A stretch of 64,000 bases of DNA from Mesotaenium endlicherianum (taxonomy: Eukaryota; Streptophyta; Zygnematophyceae; Zygnematales; Mesotaeniaceae), in the NCBI GenBank assembly GCA_009602735.1, contig WELA01010851.1, positions 40,992-104,991 of the forward strand. The letters are read 5' to 3'. The notes beneath the pieces are model-generated. The model was not told where the DNA came from and did not search any database. It saw nothing but the letters and a program-made list of their open reading frames with translations. Shown here one piece after another: positions 43,808-55,684 of the stretch. Position numbers and translations under genes: made by a program. Within the stretch, counting starts at the first letter, position 1, and each line of letters starts with the position of its first letter.

Positions 43808-44598
43808 CATGCGTGATGCTTGGGATAGGCACGAGCCTTGCACGAACTTGCCTCATTCTTGCCCTCGCATTTTGCCAAGAAGCAAAAGGAGCGCAGGAGC
43901 GGAAAGGAGAGGAGAAGAAGAAGCACGAAGGAGAAGGAGTTCCCAAGGCCACAGGAGAGCCGAGAAGCCACGCTTCTGCCGACGCCTGAAGATTTCCTTC
44001 TCATTGTATCATGAAAAAGTTAGGGCTAAGGAGTTCCCAAGAAGGGATCTCGATTGTAGGAAGTAGAGAGCTTTCTCAATTGTAGGAAGTAGAGAGCTTG
44101 TAGTATAGAATTGGCTAGGAGTCTAGCGCAGATCTGGACCAAACACCACAAGCGTGCGAAGAGCACATAAAATGGTGAGTGTTGTGTTAGTTTCCAAGTT
44201 CTCAGAAGTCTCGATTGTCGAATTGGTGATAGCAAGAGCAGAGTTAACAAGTAAAGCCCTCAGTGAAGATCTCAGTGAGCCTAGCCAGCAGCGAAAATTG
44301 CTAAGGCGCGGTGTTGGGCGAAGAACTCGAACCAGGCCAGCATAGATGCCATAATTTCAGAGTTTTGTAAGCTGTGACTTTGTGAAAGTTAAGCGAGAGC
44401 CCTGGTGGGCAATTTTCTCTTAACTTGGTGTTGTGTGTTAATCTGCTTAAAAGTGATTTCTTCAAACTACAAATTTGTTCATTTTGTAAACCTTCAACTT
44501 GAACGAAAGCCTGTGTAGAAGTAAGACGCTTCTGTCCTACTTTTTAAAACTTCAGTTGACTGGATCTGGTGAACAAGAATTCCCCAAAAAATTAGCAA
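43808..44598. other. Leader-like sequence upstream of gag relic
   Basis: An AG-rich sequence without a conserved frame. It lies just upstream of the plus-strand gag relic and may include the remains of its LTR or leader, but I find no second LTR copy or PBS. Confidence 0.3.
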
Positions 44599-47065
44599 TT
44601 GAGGTCTGTGAGGGCTGCCGGTACTCAAACTAGAAGGGGACCTGAAGAAATTCAACTGTACATGCAATTAAGGAGTGGAAGACTCTATCATCACGTGGAG
44701 CCTGTGGAAGGCTCTGATTCAAGCCAGAATCCACGAAGAAGTGAAAAGTCTGAGCGGTCTGACAACCTGTCGAGTGTGCAACCGTCGGGAGATGAGTCTC
44801 GCCATATCTCCGCAAACGGTGAGAATCCGTATGACGCACGTTTTTTTGTACCATATTTGGGCAGAGGACGGACGCGTGGGTAAGCGTCAGTGAGTATTGG
44901 TCATCTTTTGAGATGGTTGGTGATGATAGGGATGGGAATCCTAAGTTCAAGTTGTCTACAAAATATTTTAGTGGACGAACCGATGATTGTAGCCTCACTT
45001 TCGAAGAGTTTGATGAGATCTATTGGGCAGACTTGTTTGAGAAGATCCTGCAGGTTCTTCTTATACTCAATCTGTTGCGTTTATAAGTTTGGTGCAGTAC
45101 TTGGACAAGGATGCCCTATTGCTCTATTGCCAATTCCGGAAGGATGAGGACCTTACCCAAGAATGGGCATTTTGAGAGCAGAAGAAGGCTAGGGATTTGA
45201 AAATCTGGAAAGAGGCTGCGAAAGCGCGACTGTCCATTTTGTCTTCAAGGAGAGCAGTGCCTGCCGCACCTGTTGAGAGCGTAGACTTAGAAGCACTAAC
45301 GCAAAAACTGACAACAGATGCCATGAAGCAACTCACCGAGGGCCAGCACTCAGAATGATGATGCTGGATCTGTCGCAAAGTTGCGCAAAGTATGTGCTGA
45401 ATTATCCGAAAAGATTGCCAATGCTCGGGAACGAGTGATCCGCAGAGCATCACCTTTTAATGGTCAGTAAGACAACAGCGCCACAACTGAAGCTAGCCAT
45501 GCGCAAGCTTTGGCCTGTTGTCGTAGAGATATGGAGGCTAGAGATGATCAGCTAGACTCTAAGCATTGCTTACGTCGTTTCTGTAAGATGCTTGAAGAAC
45601 ATTTTCCTGAGAATCGCAGTCTTAAGGTGCACCGTTATGTGCATTTTGTTCGTCTGAAGAACGAGACAGTGATGGAGGTTAAGATCAAATTAGTAGATCT
45701 TGCCAAAAAGGCAGGAATCTACGAGCCCAAGATAGTGCCTGACAAATTTATGTTGTGCTTGGGAAAAAAACAGATCGTGAAGTCAGGCCACATCTTCTGC
45801 AAAGCGCGGAACTGACTGGGACATCAACGAGATTGTTGAAATAGCACACAAAGTCGAAGGTAACGTCTGGTATAAGGAGGCTTCCACGACGCTTATGGCT
45901 CTTGAAAGGAAGGAGGAATCCTGTCTGCCTAAGGCTAACAGCTCTAACTTTCAATTTAAGAAAAAGAGCGGGTCTTTCAATAGGTTTGCTAAGCACGCCA
46001 GCACTGTTGAAACAGCGGAAGGTTGTTGGAATTGTGGAAAATCAGGGCATCATAAGAGAGATTGTCCGTACCCTGATGCTAAGCAACTAACTGCTAGCAA
46101 AGCGCAGATATGCGCACATTGCAGCAAAAAAGGACACTCAGAAGATGAGTGCTAGTCTTAGAATCCAAATCTGAAGCCCTCTTGGGCTAATGCTGCCACG
46201 AAAGAGGCACATAAGGGTAAAGAGAAAGGGAAAGAAAACTCTGGTAAGCGAAAGAGTAATCAAAAGTATGTTGCTATGAGTGCGGAGATTGCTGAGCTTA
46301 AAGTTCAGTTTGCAAAACTAAATGCGCCCAATGTCTATTATGATGCAGATGTTGCTGAGTAAATCGTCTGCAAAGGCAAAAGCTAATACTTGAGAAGGTT
46401 ATGGCTGTGGCAGCCAACGAGCGTGTGGATCATGATCGTTTGGGGCCAAGGAATGCTGGAAAGCTTCCTCAAACCTTCCGGATTACTCCAGACGAAAATG
46501 AGATGGCCCAACTACGGCAAGCCAGGTTTGGGACTCCCAATACGTTTAATTTTTCATTGGAAAAGCTGAAAGCGCTGGTGGAACACCGGATACAGCATGC
46601 TCTTTTGATTTCACTCGCTAAATTTCACATCACTTACCCTTTCTCGGTTGAAGAAGCCGGACGTCAGCCGGACATAGCTAAGGAAAGTGCGAATAGCGCC
46701 TCATTACCCACCAACTTTAGCACTGTAAGAGTGCAGAACAAAGAAGGTGCGCTTAAGTTCAACAACTGGCCTGCCCACAACATTCTGTTGGACACAGGTG
46801 CACAAACAGTCATCCTGAGAAAACGAGCTGTGAAAGCTCTGGGATTGACTGCGAGGGATTTGAAGGAGAGCCCTTTCCAGTTGAGGATTGCATCTGGGCA
46901 AATTTCAAGTCTTGTGGGATCACTTGCAAGCCTATGAAGATCACACTTTACTCAGGGAAACCTGAGGAAGCACCATTGTGGATTGAGTGCACGGTGGCAG
47001 AGGTAGAAAACTATGACATTATCCTAGGGACAGAAGCTCTGATCCCTTTGGGTATGGTTATCAAT
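44599..47065 (+). pseudogene. Gag-protease relic of a family-D-related Ty3/gypsy element
   Basis: Broken gag frames from about 44640, with the coherent part at 45510-46155. The nucleocapsid has two knuckles: CWNCGKSGHHKRDC and CAHCSKKGHSEDEC. After stops, 46401-46937 carries a retroviral-type protease with LLDTGAQTVIL, then ALGLTARDLKESPFQLRIASG. This matches the family-D protease at 63905-63495 (MFDTGAQPVLI, then LGLLAADLEDSP). The next frame gives ENYDIILGTEALIPLGMVIN, compare EFFDVLLGQDVLFPIGAAVDN. The relic stops at GMVIN, exactly where the hAT target duplication and the family-D LTR begin, so downstream RT and integrase are missing. Several stops and frameshifts; inactive. Confidence 0.75.
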
Positions 47066-47170
47066 CAGGGTTACGCCGTACGCTTGTACGCTTAGTTCGA
47101 CTAGTACGCTAGTTCGCTTAGTACGGTGTTCAAAAAAAAGGACTAGTTCGCTTAGTACGCCAAGTCACAA
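47066..47170 (+). repeat. hAT left terminal inverted repeat and subterminal motifs
   Basis: The 18-bp TIR is followed by repeated short motifs of the type (C)TAGTACGC, TTAGTTCG and TTAGTACG over about 100 bp. At the right end (55595-55677) the same GTACG-type motifs recur. Confidence 0.8.
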
Positions 47171-47499
47171 CGGCGTCGACGTCAAGTAGCTACGACGTCG
47201 ACGTCTGATATCGGTCGCACGTGTACAAATACCACGTCGTGTCAGACTTTTGTTTTTGTTCAAAATGGCAAATTTTTTCCGTGCGCGTTTGGAATTTTTA
47301 AACTGCCCGGTTTGAAACAAAGATTAGTGAAAACTTAATCAAACTATACCATCAGAGCATCAGGTCGGGTTTGAACTCCCGCCACCAGGTGCAGGGTTCA
47401 GAGAGCTATCCGAAGTGCCATGCACGATTCTATGGCAGGCCAGTCTTTGTTGTATTCTAGTTAGCATTCACTATCTGCTGAGAAAAAAGAATTATGATA

Positions 47500-47582
47500 A
47501 ATCACGTATCAGGCGCAACCCAACGGATTTGATCCCCCGTCACTGTGTGCAAGGAGCGATGCTTTACCACGCTACCACACGC
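47500..47582 (-). other. tRNA-like sequence (possible SINE head or tRNA pseudogene)
   Basis: On the minus strand there is a box A-like TAGCGTGGTAAAGC and a box B-like GGATCAAATCC about 30 nt apart, and the loop contains CTTGCAC (anticodon position TGC). The acceptor and anticodon stems are imperfect, so this is not a normal tRNA gene. Confidence 0.25.
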
Positions 47583-47670
47583 TGAATCTTACGTGAGCTG
47601 TTTTTTGTTTGGATAATATGAATTCCCGTTGTCCATGAATAATGTCGACGGCATTTATCGTTCCTATTCT

Positions 47671-48570
47671 GGGAGGGCCGCTTAGCAGACCTGTTTTTTG
47701 TACTTCCTAACTGATTTATTAGTTGAACAAGAACAGTCAGGAGTATCATTACTACTTTATCAAGTAGAATAAGCTTGAAGGAAGAGGTGTATACATGATT
47801 CAAACTCTTAACAAGCATGTGTAAGAAATAAGAAGTTCTTATATATGCCATATTTAAGAGTGACTGAAATTTGATTTCTTGACAAAACGTCTAACCATGG
47901 GAGGGCCGCTTAGCAGAGCATGTTTTCTGTACTTTCTAACAATTTTATGAGTTCAATAAGAAGGCTTAGTAGTATCATTGCTTCTTAAGGGAGTATAATA
48001 AGCTTCAATGAACAAGTGTGAAGAAGATTCAAACTCTTAAGAAGCATGTATAACCACCAACAAGTACCTATAAATGCTACGTTTAAGAGTGATTGACTTA
48101 TTCACAAAAAGTCTAACACTAAGAGGGCTGCTTAGCAGAGCATATTTTTGTACTTTGTAATTATTTTATTAGTTCAATAAGGAGGCTTAGAAGTATCATT
48201 GCTTCTTAATGGAGTACAATAAGCTTAAATGAAGAAGTACAAAGACGATTCAAACTCTAAACAAGCATGTATAAGAACTAAGAAGTACCTATATATGCTA
48301 CTTTTAAGAGTGAGTGAAATTTGACTTATCGACCAAAAGTCGAACACTGAGACAACCGTTAGGCAGAGCATTGTTTTTGTACTTCCTATCTTATTTATTA
48401 GTAAAATAAGAAGGCTCAGCAATATCATTGCATTTTGATCGGGTATAATAAGCTTCAATGAAGAAGTGTAAAGAAGATGCAAATTCTTAACAAGCGTGTA
48501 CAAGATCTAAGAAGTACTTATAATTGCCAAATTTAATAGAGAGTGCAGTGTGACTTAGCCAAAAATGGTG
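47671..48570 (+). repeat. Four tandem units of about 225 bp inside hAT
   Basis: Units start near 47671, 47899, 48121 and 48349. Each begins with a variant of GGGAGGGCCGCTTAGCAGA, continues with TTTTTGTACTTCCTA, TAATAAGCTT and CAAACTCTTAACAAGCATGT, and ends TTGACTT...ACCAAAAGTC. They are diverged from each other (many substitutions), so the array is old. It lies between the left terminus and the 3' end of the transposase gene. Confidence 0.9.
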
Positions 48571-48621
48571 AGTGAGAATACATGCTACCTCTACTACATA
48601 TATGTTAGCTGACAGACACAT

Positions 48622-51013
48622 CTAGTAACCGATCTCTCTAGGCCTCCTTCTTCCTGGAGCTAAAACACTAGGTCGCTCCTCCAACTCCTCTTCCTCCACC
48701 TCCTCATCCTCTACCTCTATCTCCTGTTCCTCACTCAACGAGGCATGCATGGCAAGATTGAGACCCTCCTCTTCAGGTGTCTCCAAGAACTCCGCTTCTT
48801 CAACCCATGGAGTGGCGCCAACACTTGGTCCAAGGAAGTCCAAGCTCTTCTCCTGAAGTCTCAACATAGAATGCACGTACACCAACTTCTTTGCTCTAGT
48901 AGGGAGCAGCCTATTGCGAATCGGACTATGAACAAACCCGTACTCAGACCAATTTCTCTCACATGCAGCTGCTGAACCAGGTTGTGACAATATTCTCATA
49001 GCAAGAAGCTGAAGGTTAGGACAATGACTTCCGTATGTTTCCCACCACTTGTGAGCAGGCATCATAGTCTTATTAGCCTTGCAAACATCATCGCCAAAAA
49101 TGTCACCGCTCTGCCGGTAGAGTGCCAACTCTCGATCCACCAACGCTCGATCAAGCACACTCCCTCCGACAAGGGTATTCCGCACGTTGGACCAATCGGT
49201 TAGTAGACACTTCTCAACTGCCCAAGACTCATGGTCTTGGAACTCGGGGTCCAGATAGTAGCCTGTAGCCAAACAAAGTCAAGAAGCACACTCAGTATAT
49301 GAGAACGCAATGCACATCACAAAAAAGAGAGCAATAACAATAACAAGCACAATAACAATAACAATGATCAACTCACAATAACAAGCATGCAAGAGAACAG
49401 CAGCCGCCGAGCAAGAAAGGTGAGCAACATCAAAATAGACTTTTACCCGCAGAATGTAGGGGGCTGTGAAGTTGGTCCCAGCGAGCCTTCACGTCCTTCT
49501 TAACTTGGGTTCTTTGTGTCGGTTTGAGTCCTTCAACCTCAAGCACATGCTCTTTAATGGCACTCATGCGAGCCCAGATCTTCCCGAGAGAAGGTTGTGG
49601 AGAGTCGACTAGTCGAAGGAGAACTACGATCGGCTCACACACAGCTATCCATACCTTCACTCGCTCCCAAAGTTCATCGTCGCGAACTAGGTCTCTAATC
49701 TCCGTAGCCTCACCTACACAACCATTCTTTGCCGCCCACTCAAACCATCTTCTTTCAGACACCATAGCTTGTAAGGTATCCCTCACAACGATGAGTCTTT
49801 GCAAGCAAAGGAAGTTACTAGCAAACCTCGTGGGCCCTGGCTTCAACAACTCCAATTTATTTCCAAGCCTTGCCCCATGCTCACGGTAAAGAGCGTGAGG
49901 CATGTGGTGGTTTGCAACAAATTGGACCAAGTGCTTGAAGCTATCAATTATGCCCTCGAGCTCTTTTATCTTTCCTATGTCTTTCAACAGCAGGTCCAAA
50001 ATGTGAGCAGCACAAGGCGTCCAATATATGTGCGGGTGCTTCTCGCGAACCACATTACAACCAGCTAAAATGTTAGCTGCAGAGTCTGTGCAAAGCTGTA
50101 CGACATTTTCGGCCCCTATCTTCTCCACGGCTGCAAGCAGGTGGTTACCGATGTAGTCACCCGTTTTCCTTTCACCCTCAGTGTTGATAGCATCCATGAA
50201 CATCTCAGTGCCTCCCACAACCATAAGCACGTTAAGAAGAGGGTGCCCGCATGGATCGGTCCACCCATCTGCTACAATGCTACAACCTGTCTGCGGGAGT
50301 CCCTTCTTTTGTTTATTCTCCCAAGCCTCTATCTTCAGCACCTCTTTATCTAGTAAGGTACTTCCGAGAGGCTTATCCTTCATCGGGACATACACAACAC
50401 CCGTTTCTTGGGTGTACTTACTGACAGCAACCAACATGTCCCTAAAGAACTCACTACGAGCAACATTGAATGATGAACCAGTACCATAGAAGAAGCGAGC
50501 GACAGTCTCATGGACAACATCAGCATTCATCTTCTGGAACATTTCACTTATAGAGGTCTGACTCGACTCCCTGCCTGAGGGGGACCCTCCAGCACTTGCA
50601 CATGGTGAGCCACTAGCATCAAAACCCCATTCATGCACGCGCTTTCGTGCAGCTTGCATGGCACTCTTCCTACGTCGCGTTCCCAACAGAGAACTAGCAC
50701 TACCGTTGCTACGGCTAATCATGAGATCTACAACATTGTCAGGAACCTCCTCACACTGACTAACATCCTTACAGCCTCCCGTGAAATGGCCACGAATCCG
50801 CGTGGCTCCACCAGTAAACTCCCTAGGGCAATAAATGCACTTCACCTTCGGATATGAGTTCTTGGACTTGGCTTCCGCAACGATGGCCACATGGCCCCAC
50901 TCTGGACCAGACCTTGCAGCAACTGCCCTAGGGGGAAGACGAGCGCTTAAAGCTCCGGTGGACGTCCTCATTCCAGCAAGCGTTGCTCCAGACGAAGTGC
51001 ATGGTTGAGACAT
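48622..51013 (-). CDS. hAT transposase (BED, DUF659, hAT dimerisation domain), two exons
   Basis: Exon 1 is 51013-49447 and exon 2 is 49262-48622, about 735 residues. The intron has donor GTAAAAG and acceptor CTACAG, and phase 1 is restored (G+GC). I chose the ATG at 51013 (MSQPCTSSG); a TTGCAG acceptor just upstream suggests a 5'-UTR intron. A BED-type zinc finger has Cys59, Cys62, His76 and Cys81. The DUF659/RNase H-like core includes SIVADGWTDPCGHPLLNVL (catalytic Asp region) and CTDSAANILAG. The C-terminal hAT dimerisation domain in exon 2 has WWETYGSHCPNLQLLAMRIL and SAAACERNWSEYG. The C terminus is an acidic tail. The protein binds the TIR/subterminal sites and excises and reinserts the element. 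No stops or frameshifts are seen. Confidence 0.93.
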
Positions 51014-51139
51014 GATGAAGGTGAAACCTGCAATAATGAAGCACAAGAACCAATAAGAGACAAAGTAAGATGTCATTCAAACAACCCCCAAAAAAGCCAA
51101 TAATTGCCAGGCAGCCCGCCCCAACTTAAAATCCTAAAA

Positions 51140-54100
51140 CTTTAAAACCCTAAAACCCTAAAACCCTAAAACAGCAAGCAAGGGGCTGGCGGCCAGCCCC
51201 GACAAGAGCAAGCACGGGGCTGGCAGCCAGCCCCGACAGGAGCAGCCAGCCCCGAGCCTGGCAGCCAGCTCCCCTAAAACTAAGCAAGGCGCACACTAGC
51301 AGCAAGCTCCAACAAAAACCTTAAAACAGCAAGGGGCTAGCAGCCTGCCTCGACTAAAACCCTAAATTAGCAAGGGGCTGTCAACCAGCCCCGACAAAAG
51401 CAAGCTCAGGGCTGGCAGCCAGCCCCACAAAAGCAACCAGGGGGCTGGCAGCCAGTCCCGACAAACGCAAGAGAGGGACTGGCAGCCAGCCCCAACTTAA
51501 ACCTTAAAATAGCAAGTAAGGGGCTGGCAGCCAGCCCCAATAACCGCAAGCTCGGGGCTGGCAGCCAGCCCCAACAAAAGCAAGCTGAGGGCTGGCAGGC
51601 AACCCCACAAAAGCAAGCAGGGGGCGGCAGCCATCCCCGACAAACGCAAGAGCGGGACTGGTAGCCAGTCCCAACTTAAACATTAGAATAGCAAGTAAGG
51701 GGCTGGCAGCCAGCCCCGCAAAAGCAAGCAGGGGTTGGGCAGCCAGCCCCTAAAAAAGGAAGCTCGGGGCTGGCAGCCAGCTCCACAAAAGCAAGCTCGG
51801 GGCTGGCTGCCAGCCCCAACAAAAGCAAACAAGGAGCACGAGAGAGAGGGGAAAGAGGAAGGAGGGAGGGTCAAGGCACCTGTCCACCTGTCGTTGCTCA
51901 CGCGTCGATAGGCGCGCGCGTCGATAAGAACAAGGGGGGTCCACTCACTCCTCTTTGTCTTGCCCTGCTTCACACAAGACAAAAAAAAGTAGACAATGTT
52001 GTAAAATTATGAAACAGACTGCTAGCCCAAATCAACAGGAAACAAATACGCAAGCAAGCCGACAAAAGCAAGCAAGGGGCTGGCAACCCGCCCCAACTAA
52101 AATCCCAAAACACAGAGCAAGGGACTGGCAGCCCGCCCCGACTAAAACCCTAAAACACCAAGCAAGGAGCTGGCAGCCCGCCCCAAGTAAAACCCTAAAA
52201 CATTAAGCAAGGGGCTAGCAGCCAGCCCCGACAAACGCAAGAGAGGGACTGGCAGCCAGCCCCAACTAAAACCTTACAATAGCAAGTAAGGGGCTGGCAG
52301 CCAGCCCCAATAAACGCAAGCTCGGAGCTGGCAGCTAGCCCCGACAAAAGCAAGCAGGGGGCTGGCAGCCAGCCCCGACAAACGCAAGAGAGGGACTGGC
52401 AGCCAGCCCCAACTAAAACCTTAAAATAGCAAGTAAGAGGCTGGCAGCCAGCCCAAAACAAAGGAAGCTCGGGGCTGGCAGCCAGCCCCCACAAAAGCAA
52501 GCAGGGGGCTGGTAGCTAGCCCCGACAAACGCAAAAGAGGGACTGGTAGCCAGCCCCAACTAAAACATTGAAATAGCAAGTAAGGGGCTGGCAGCCAGCC
52601 CCACAAAAGCAAGCAGGGGGCTGGCAGCCAGCCCCGACAAACGCAAGAGAGGGACTGGCAGCCAGCCCCAACTAAAACCTTAAAATAGCACGTAAGGGGC
52701 TGGCAGCCAGCCCCAATAAACGCAAGCTCGGAGCTGGCGACCAGCCCCGACAAAAGCAAGCAGGGGGCTGGCAGCCAGCCCCGACAAACGCAAGAGAGGG
52801 ACTGGCAGCCAGCCCCAACTAAAACCTTAAAATAGCAAGTAAGGGGCTGGCAGCCAGCCCCAAAAAAGCAAGCAGGGGGCTGGCAGCCAGCCCCGACAAA
52901 CGCAAGAGAGGGACTGGCAGCCAGCCCCAACTAAAACCTTAAAATAGCAAGTAAGGGGCTGGCAGCCAGCCCCAAAAAAAGGAAGCTCGGGGCTGGCAGC
53001 CAGCCCCACGAAAGCAAGCAGGGGGCTGGCAGCCAGCCCCCACAAAAGCAAGTAGGGGGCTGGCAGCCAGCCCCGACAAACGCAAGAGAGGGACTGGCAG
53101 CCAGCCCCAACTAAAACCTTAAAATAGCAAGTAAGGGGCTGGCAGCCAGCCCCAAAAAAAGGAAGCTCGGGGCTGGCAGCCAGCCCCACGAAAGCAAGCA
53201 GGGGGCTGGCAGCCAGCCCCGACAAAAGCAAGCTCAGGGCTGGCAGCCAGCCCCACAAAAGCAAGCAGGGGGCTGGCAGCCAGCCCCGACAAACGCAAGA
53301 GAGGGACTGGCAGCCAGCCCCAACTAAAACCTTAAAATAGCAAGTAAGGGGCTGGCAGCCAGCCCCAAAAAAAGGAAGCTCGGGGCTGGCAGCCAGCCCC
53401 ACGAAAGCAAGCAGGGGGCTGGCAGCTAGCCCCGACAAACGCAAGAGAGGGACTGGCAGCCAGCCCCAACTAAAACCTTAAAATAGCAAGTAAGGGGCTG
53501 GCAGCCAGCCCCAAAAAAAGGAAGCTCGGGGCTGGCAGCCAGCCCCACGAAAGCAAGCAGGGGGCTGGCAGCCAGCCCCCACAAAAGCAAGCAGGGGGCT
53601 GGTAGCTAGCCCCGACAAACGCAAGAGAGGGACTGGTAGCCAGCCCCAACTAAAACATTGAAATAGCAAGTAAGGGGCTGGCAGCCAGCCCCACAAAAGC
53701 AAGCAGGGGGCTGGCAGCCAGCCCCGACAAACGCAAGAGAGGGACTGGCAGCCAGCCCCAACTAAAACCTTAAAATAGCAAGTAAGGGGCTGGCAGCCAG
53801 CCCCAAAAAAGGGAAGCTCGGGGCTGGCAGCCAGCCCCACGAAAGCAAGCAGGGGGCTGGCAGCCAGCCCCGACAAAAGCAAGCTCAGGGCTAGCAGCCA
53901 GCCTCCACAAAAGCAAGTAGGGGGCTGGCAGCCAGACCCAACAAACGCAAGAGAGGGTCTGGCAGCCAGCCCCAACTAAAATCTTAAAATAGCAAGAGGC
54001 TGGCAGCCAGCCCCACAAAAGTAAGCAGGAGCTGGCAGCCAGCCCGACAAAAGCAAGCTCAGGGCTGGCAGCTAGCCCCACACAAGAAAGTTGGGGACTA

Positions 54101-54935
54101 GCAACCAGCCTCGACAAAAGCAAGCTCAAGGGTGGCAGCCAGCCCCGCAAAAGCAAGCAAGGGACTGGCAGCCAGCCTTGACAAACGCAAGAGAGGGACT
54201 GGCAGCCAGCCCCGACAAATGCAAGAGAGGGACTGGCAGGCAGCCCCAACTAAAATCTTAAAATAGCAAGTAAGGGGCTGGCAGCCAGCCCCACAAAAGC
54301 AAGCAGGGGGCTGGCAGCCAGCCCCGACAAAAGCAAGCTCAGGGCTAGCAGCCAGCCCCACAAAAGCAAGTAGGGGGCTGGCAGCCAGTCCCAACAAACG
54401 CAAGAGAGGAACTGGCAGCCAGCCCCAACTAAAATCTTACAATAGCAAGAGGCGGGCAACCAGCCCCACAAAAGCAAGCAGGAGCTAGCAGCCAGCCCCG
54501 ACAAAAGCAAGCTCAGGGCTGGCAGCCAGCTCCACAAACGCAAGAGAGGGACTAGCAGGCAGCCCCAACTAAAATCTTAAATTAGCAAGTAAGGGGCTGG
54601 CAGCCAGCCCCACAAAAGCAAGCAGGTGGCTGGCAGCCAGCCCCGGCAAAAGCAAGAGAGGGACTGGCAGCCAGCCCCGACAAATGCAAGAGAGGGACTG
54701 GCAGCCAGCCCCAACTAAAATCTTAAAATAGCAAGGGGCTGGCAGCCAGCCCCACAAAAGCAAGCAGGAGCTGGCAGCCAGCCCCGACAAAAGCAAGCTC
54801 AGGGGTGGCAGCCAGCCCCACAAAAGCAAGCAGGAGCTAGCAGCCAGCCCCGACAAAAGCAAGCTCAGGGGTGGCAGCCAGCCCCACAAAAGCAAGCAAG
54901 GGGCTGGCAGCCTGCCCCGACAAGCCAAATAGATC
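51140..54935 (+). repeat. Palindromic GC-rich minisatellite array inside hAT
   Basis: About 3.5 kb of repeats in two blocks (about 51180-51830 and 52070-54935). The core is GGGGCTGGCAGCCAGCCCC: arms GGGGCTGGC and GCCAGCCCC are perfect reverse complements around one A, so each copy can form a 9-bp-stem hairpin. Cores are separated by 12-30 bp A-rich spacers of a few kinds (ACAAAAGCAAGCAGG, GACAAACGCAAGAGAGG, AACTAAAACCTTAAAATAGCA), which combine into higher-order units. Just before the array lie a few CCCTAAAA copies. Minus-strand frames across it encode repetitive W/L/P/C-rich peptides, which I regard as by-products. Confidence 0.93.
51831..52060 (+). repeat. Unique spacer between array blocks, duplicated at 54936-55080
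   Basis: Both copies carry an AGAGGGGA/GGAGGGGAGAGG purine run, then GACCTGATGCAC or CACCTGTCCACC, then a GTCGATAGGCGC motif, then GTGCTCTTTGTGTAGGCCTGC or CTCCTCTTTGTCTTGCCCTGC. The array plus its flank was therefore duplicated as a block. Confidence 0.6.
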
Positions 54936-55677
54936 CCCCATGCCAAAAAAGACAGCAGAAAAGAGGAGGGGAGAGGCGCATGTGACCTGATGCACTTGTC
55001 TGTGGACGGTGGCACGTCGATAGGCGCTAGATGGGTTCAACTTTGTGCTCTTTGTGTAGGCCTGCCACTCACATGAACATTGACATTGTTAGCACTAGTG
55101 AGCTAAGCCTAATTGAAGATCCATTACCAGAACCAACCACAAAGAAACGGAATAAAAAACTTCCATAAACAAAACATGAATACATATACAAGTAACAAGA
55201 ACAAGCGAGCGAGGAAGCGAGGTCATGAAAACGAGGTAAAGAAACTTACAAGAATGATCAGCAGATGTAGAATGAACAACAAGAGGCTACAGAGCTGTTA
55301 AGTAGGCCTCAAGTTTGGCTTGTAAATATTCGCGGCTGCACTACACCGAAGCAGATGCGTATGTGCAAGAGAGGGAAATTGGAACCAATGTCATGGTGGC
55401 CCAAATATTGGTGAAACTTTCACTTGTTTTTTTATGTTCCCGCCGTTGCTGATAAAACTTGTCTGCATGTACTGTCATGTTTCATCGCTTCGATCGACGA
55501 CAATTTTAAACTAATAAGTGAAACGGAGCGTGCAGTGCCAGACGTGAATACGTCGGCGCGTCACTGGGCGGCGCGCACGAGTTGAAAATTATTCGTAGGC
55601 TTAGTACGTGCGTACTGGTTCAGTATGCTTAATTAAGCGTACGAGGGTCGGCCTGTACGGCGTACGGCGTAACCCTG
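54936..55677 (+). other. hAT right-end region, probable promoter side of transposase
   Basis: No coding frame. It contains the second copy of the array flank and the right subterminal motifs and TIR. Because the transposase is read leftwards, its promoter and 5'-UTR donor are expected here or within the array. I cannot pinpoint them. Confidence 0.4.
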
Positions 55678-55684
55678 TTATCAA

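Noticed and set aside
51130-51175. Interstitial telomere (CCCTAAAA copies)
   Set aside because: Only about four imperfect copies, and the same AAAACCCTAAAA strings recur as spacers in the minisatellite.
51140-54935. CRISPR-like array of palindromic repeats with short spacers
   Set aside because: The spacers are few kinds repeated many times, not unique; the organism is eukaryotic; and the array lies inside a hAT transposon. It is a minisatellite.
51683-55040. Long minus-strand open frames rich in W, L, P, C across the minisatellite
   Set aside because: They follow the repeat period, occur in several frames and have no non-repeat domain. They are by-products of a repeat without stop codons.
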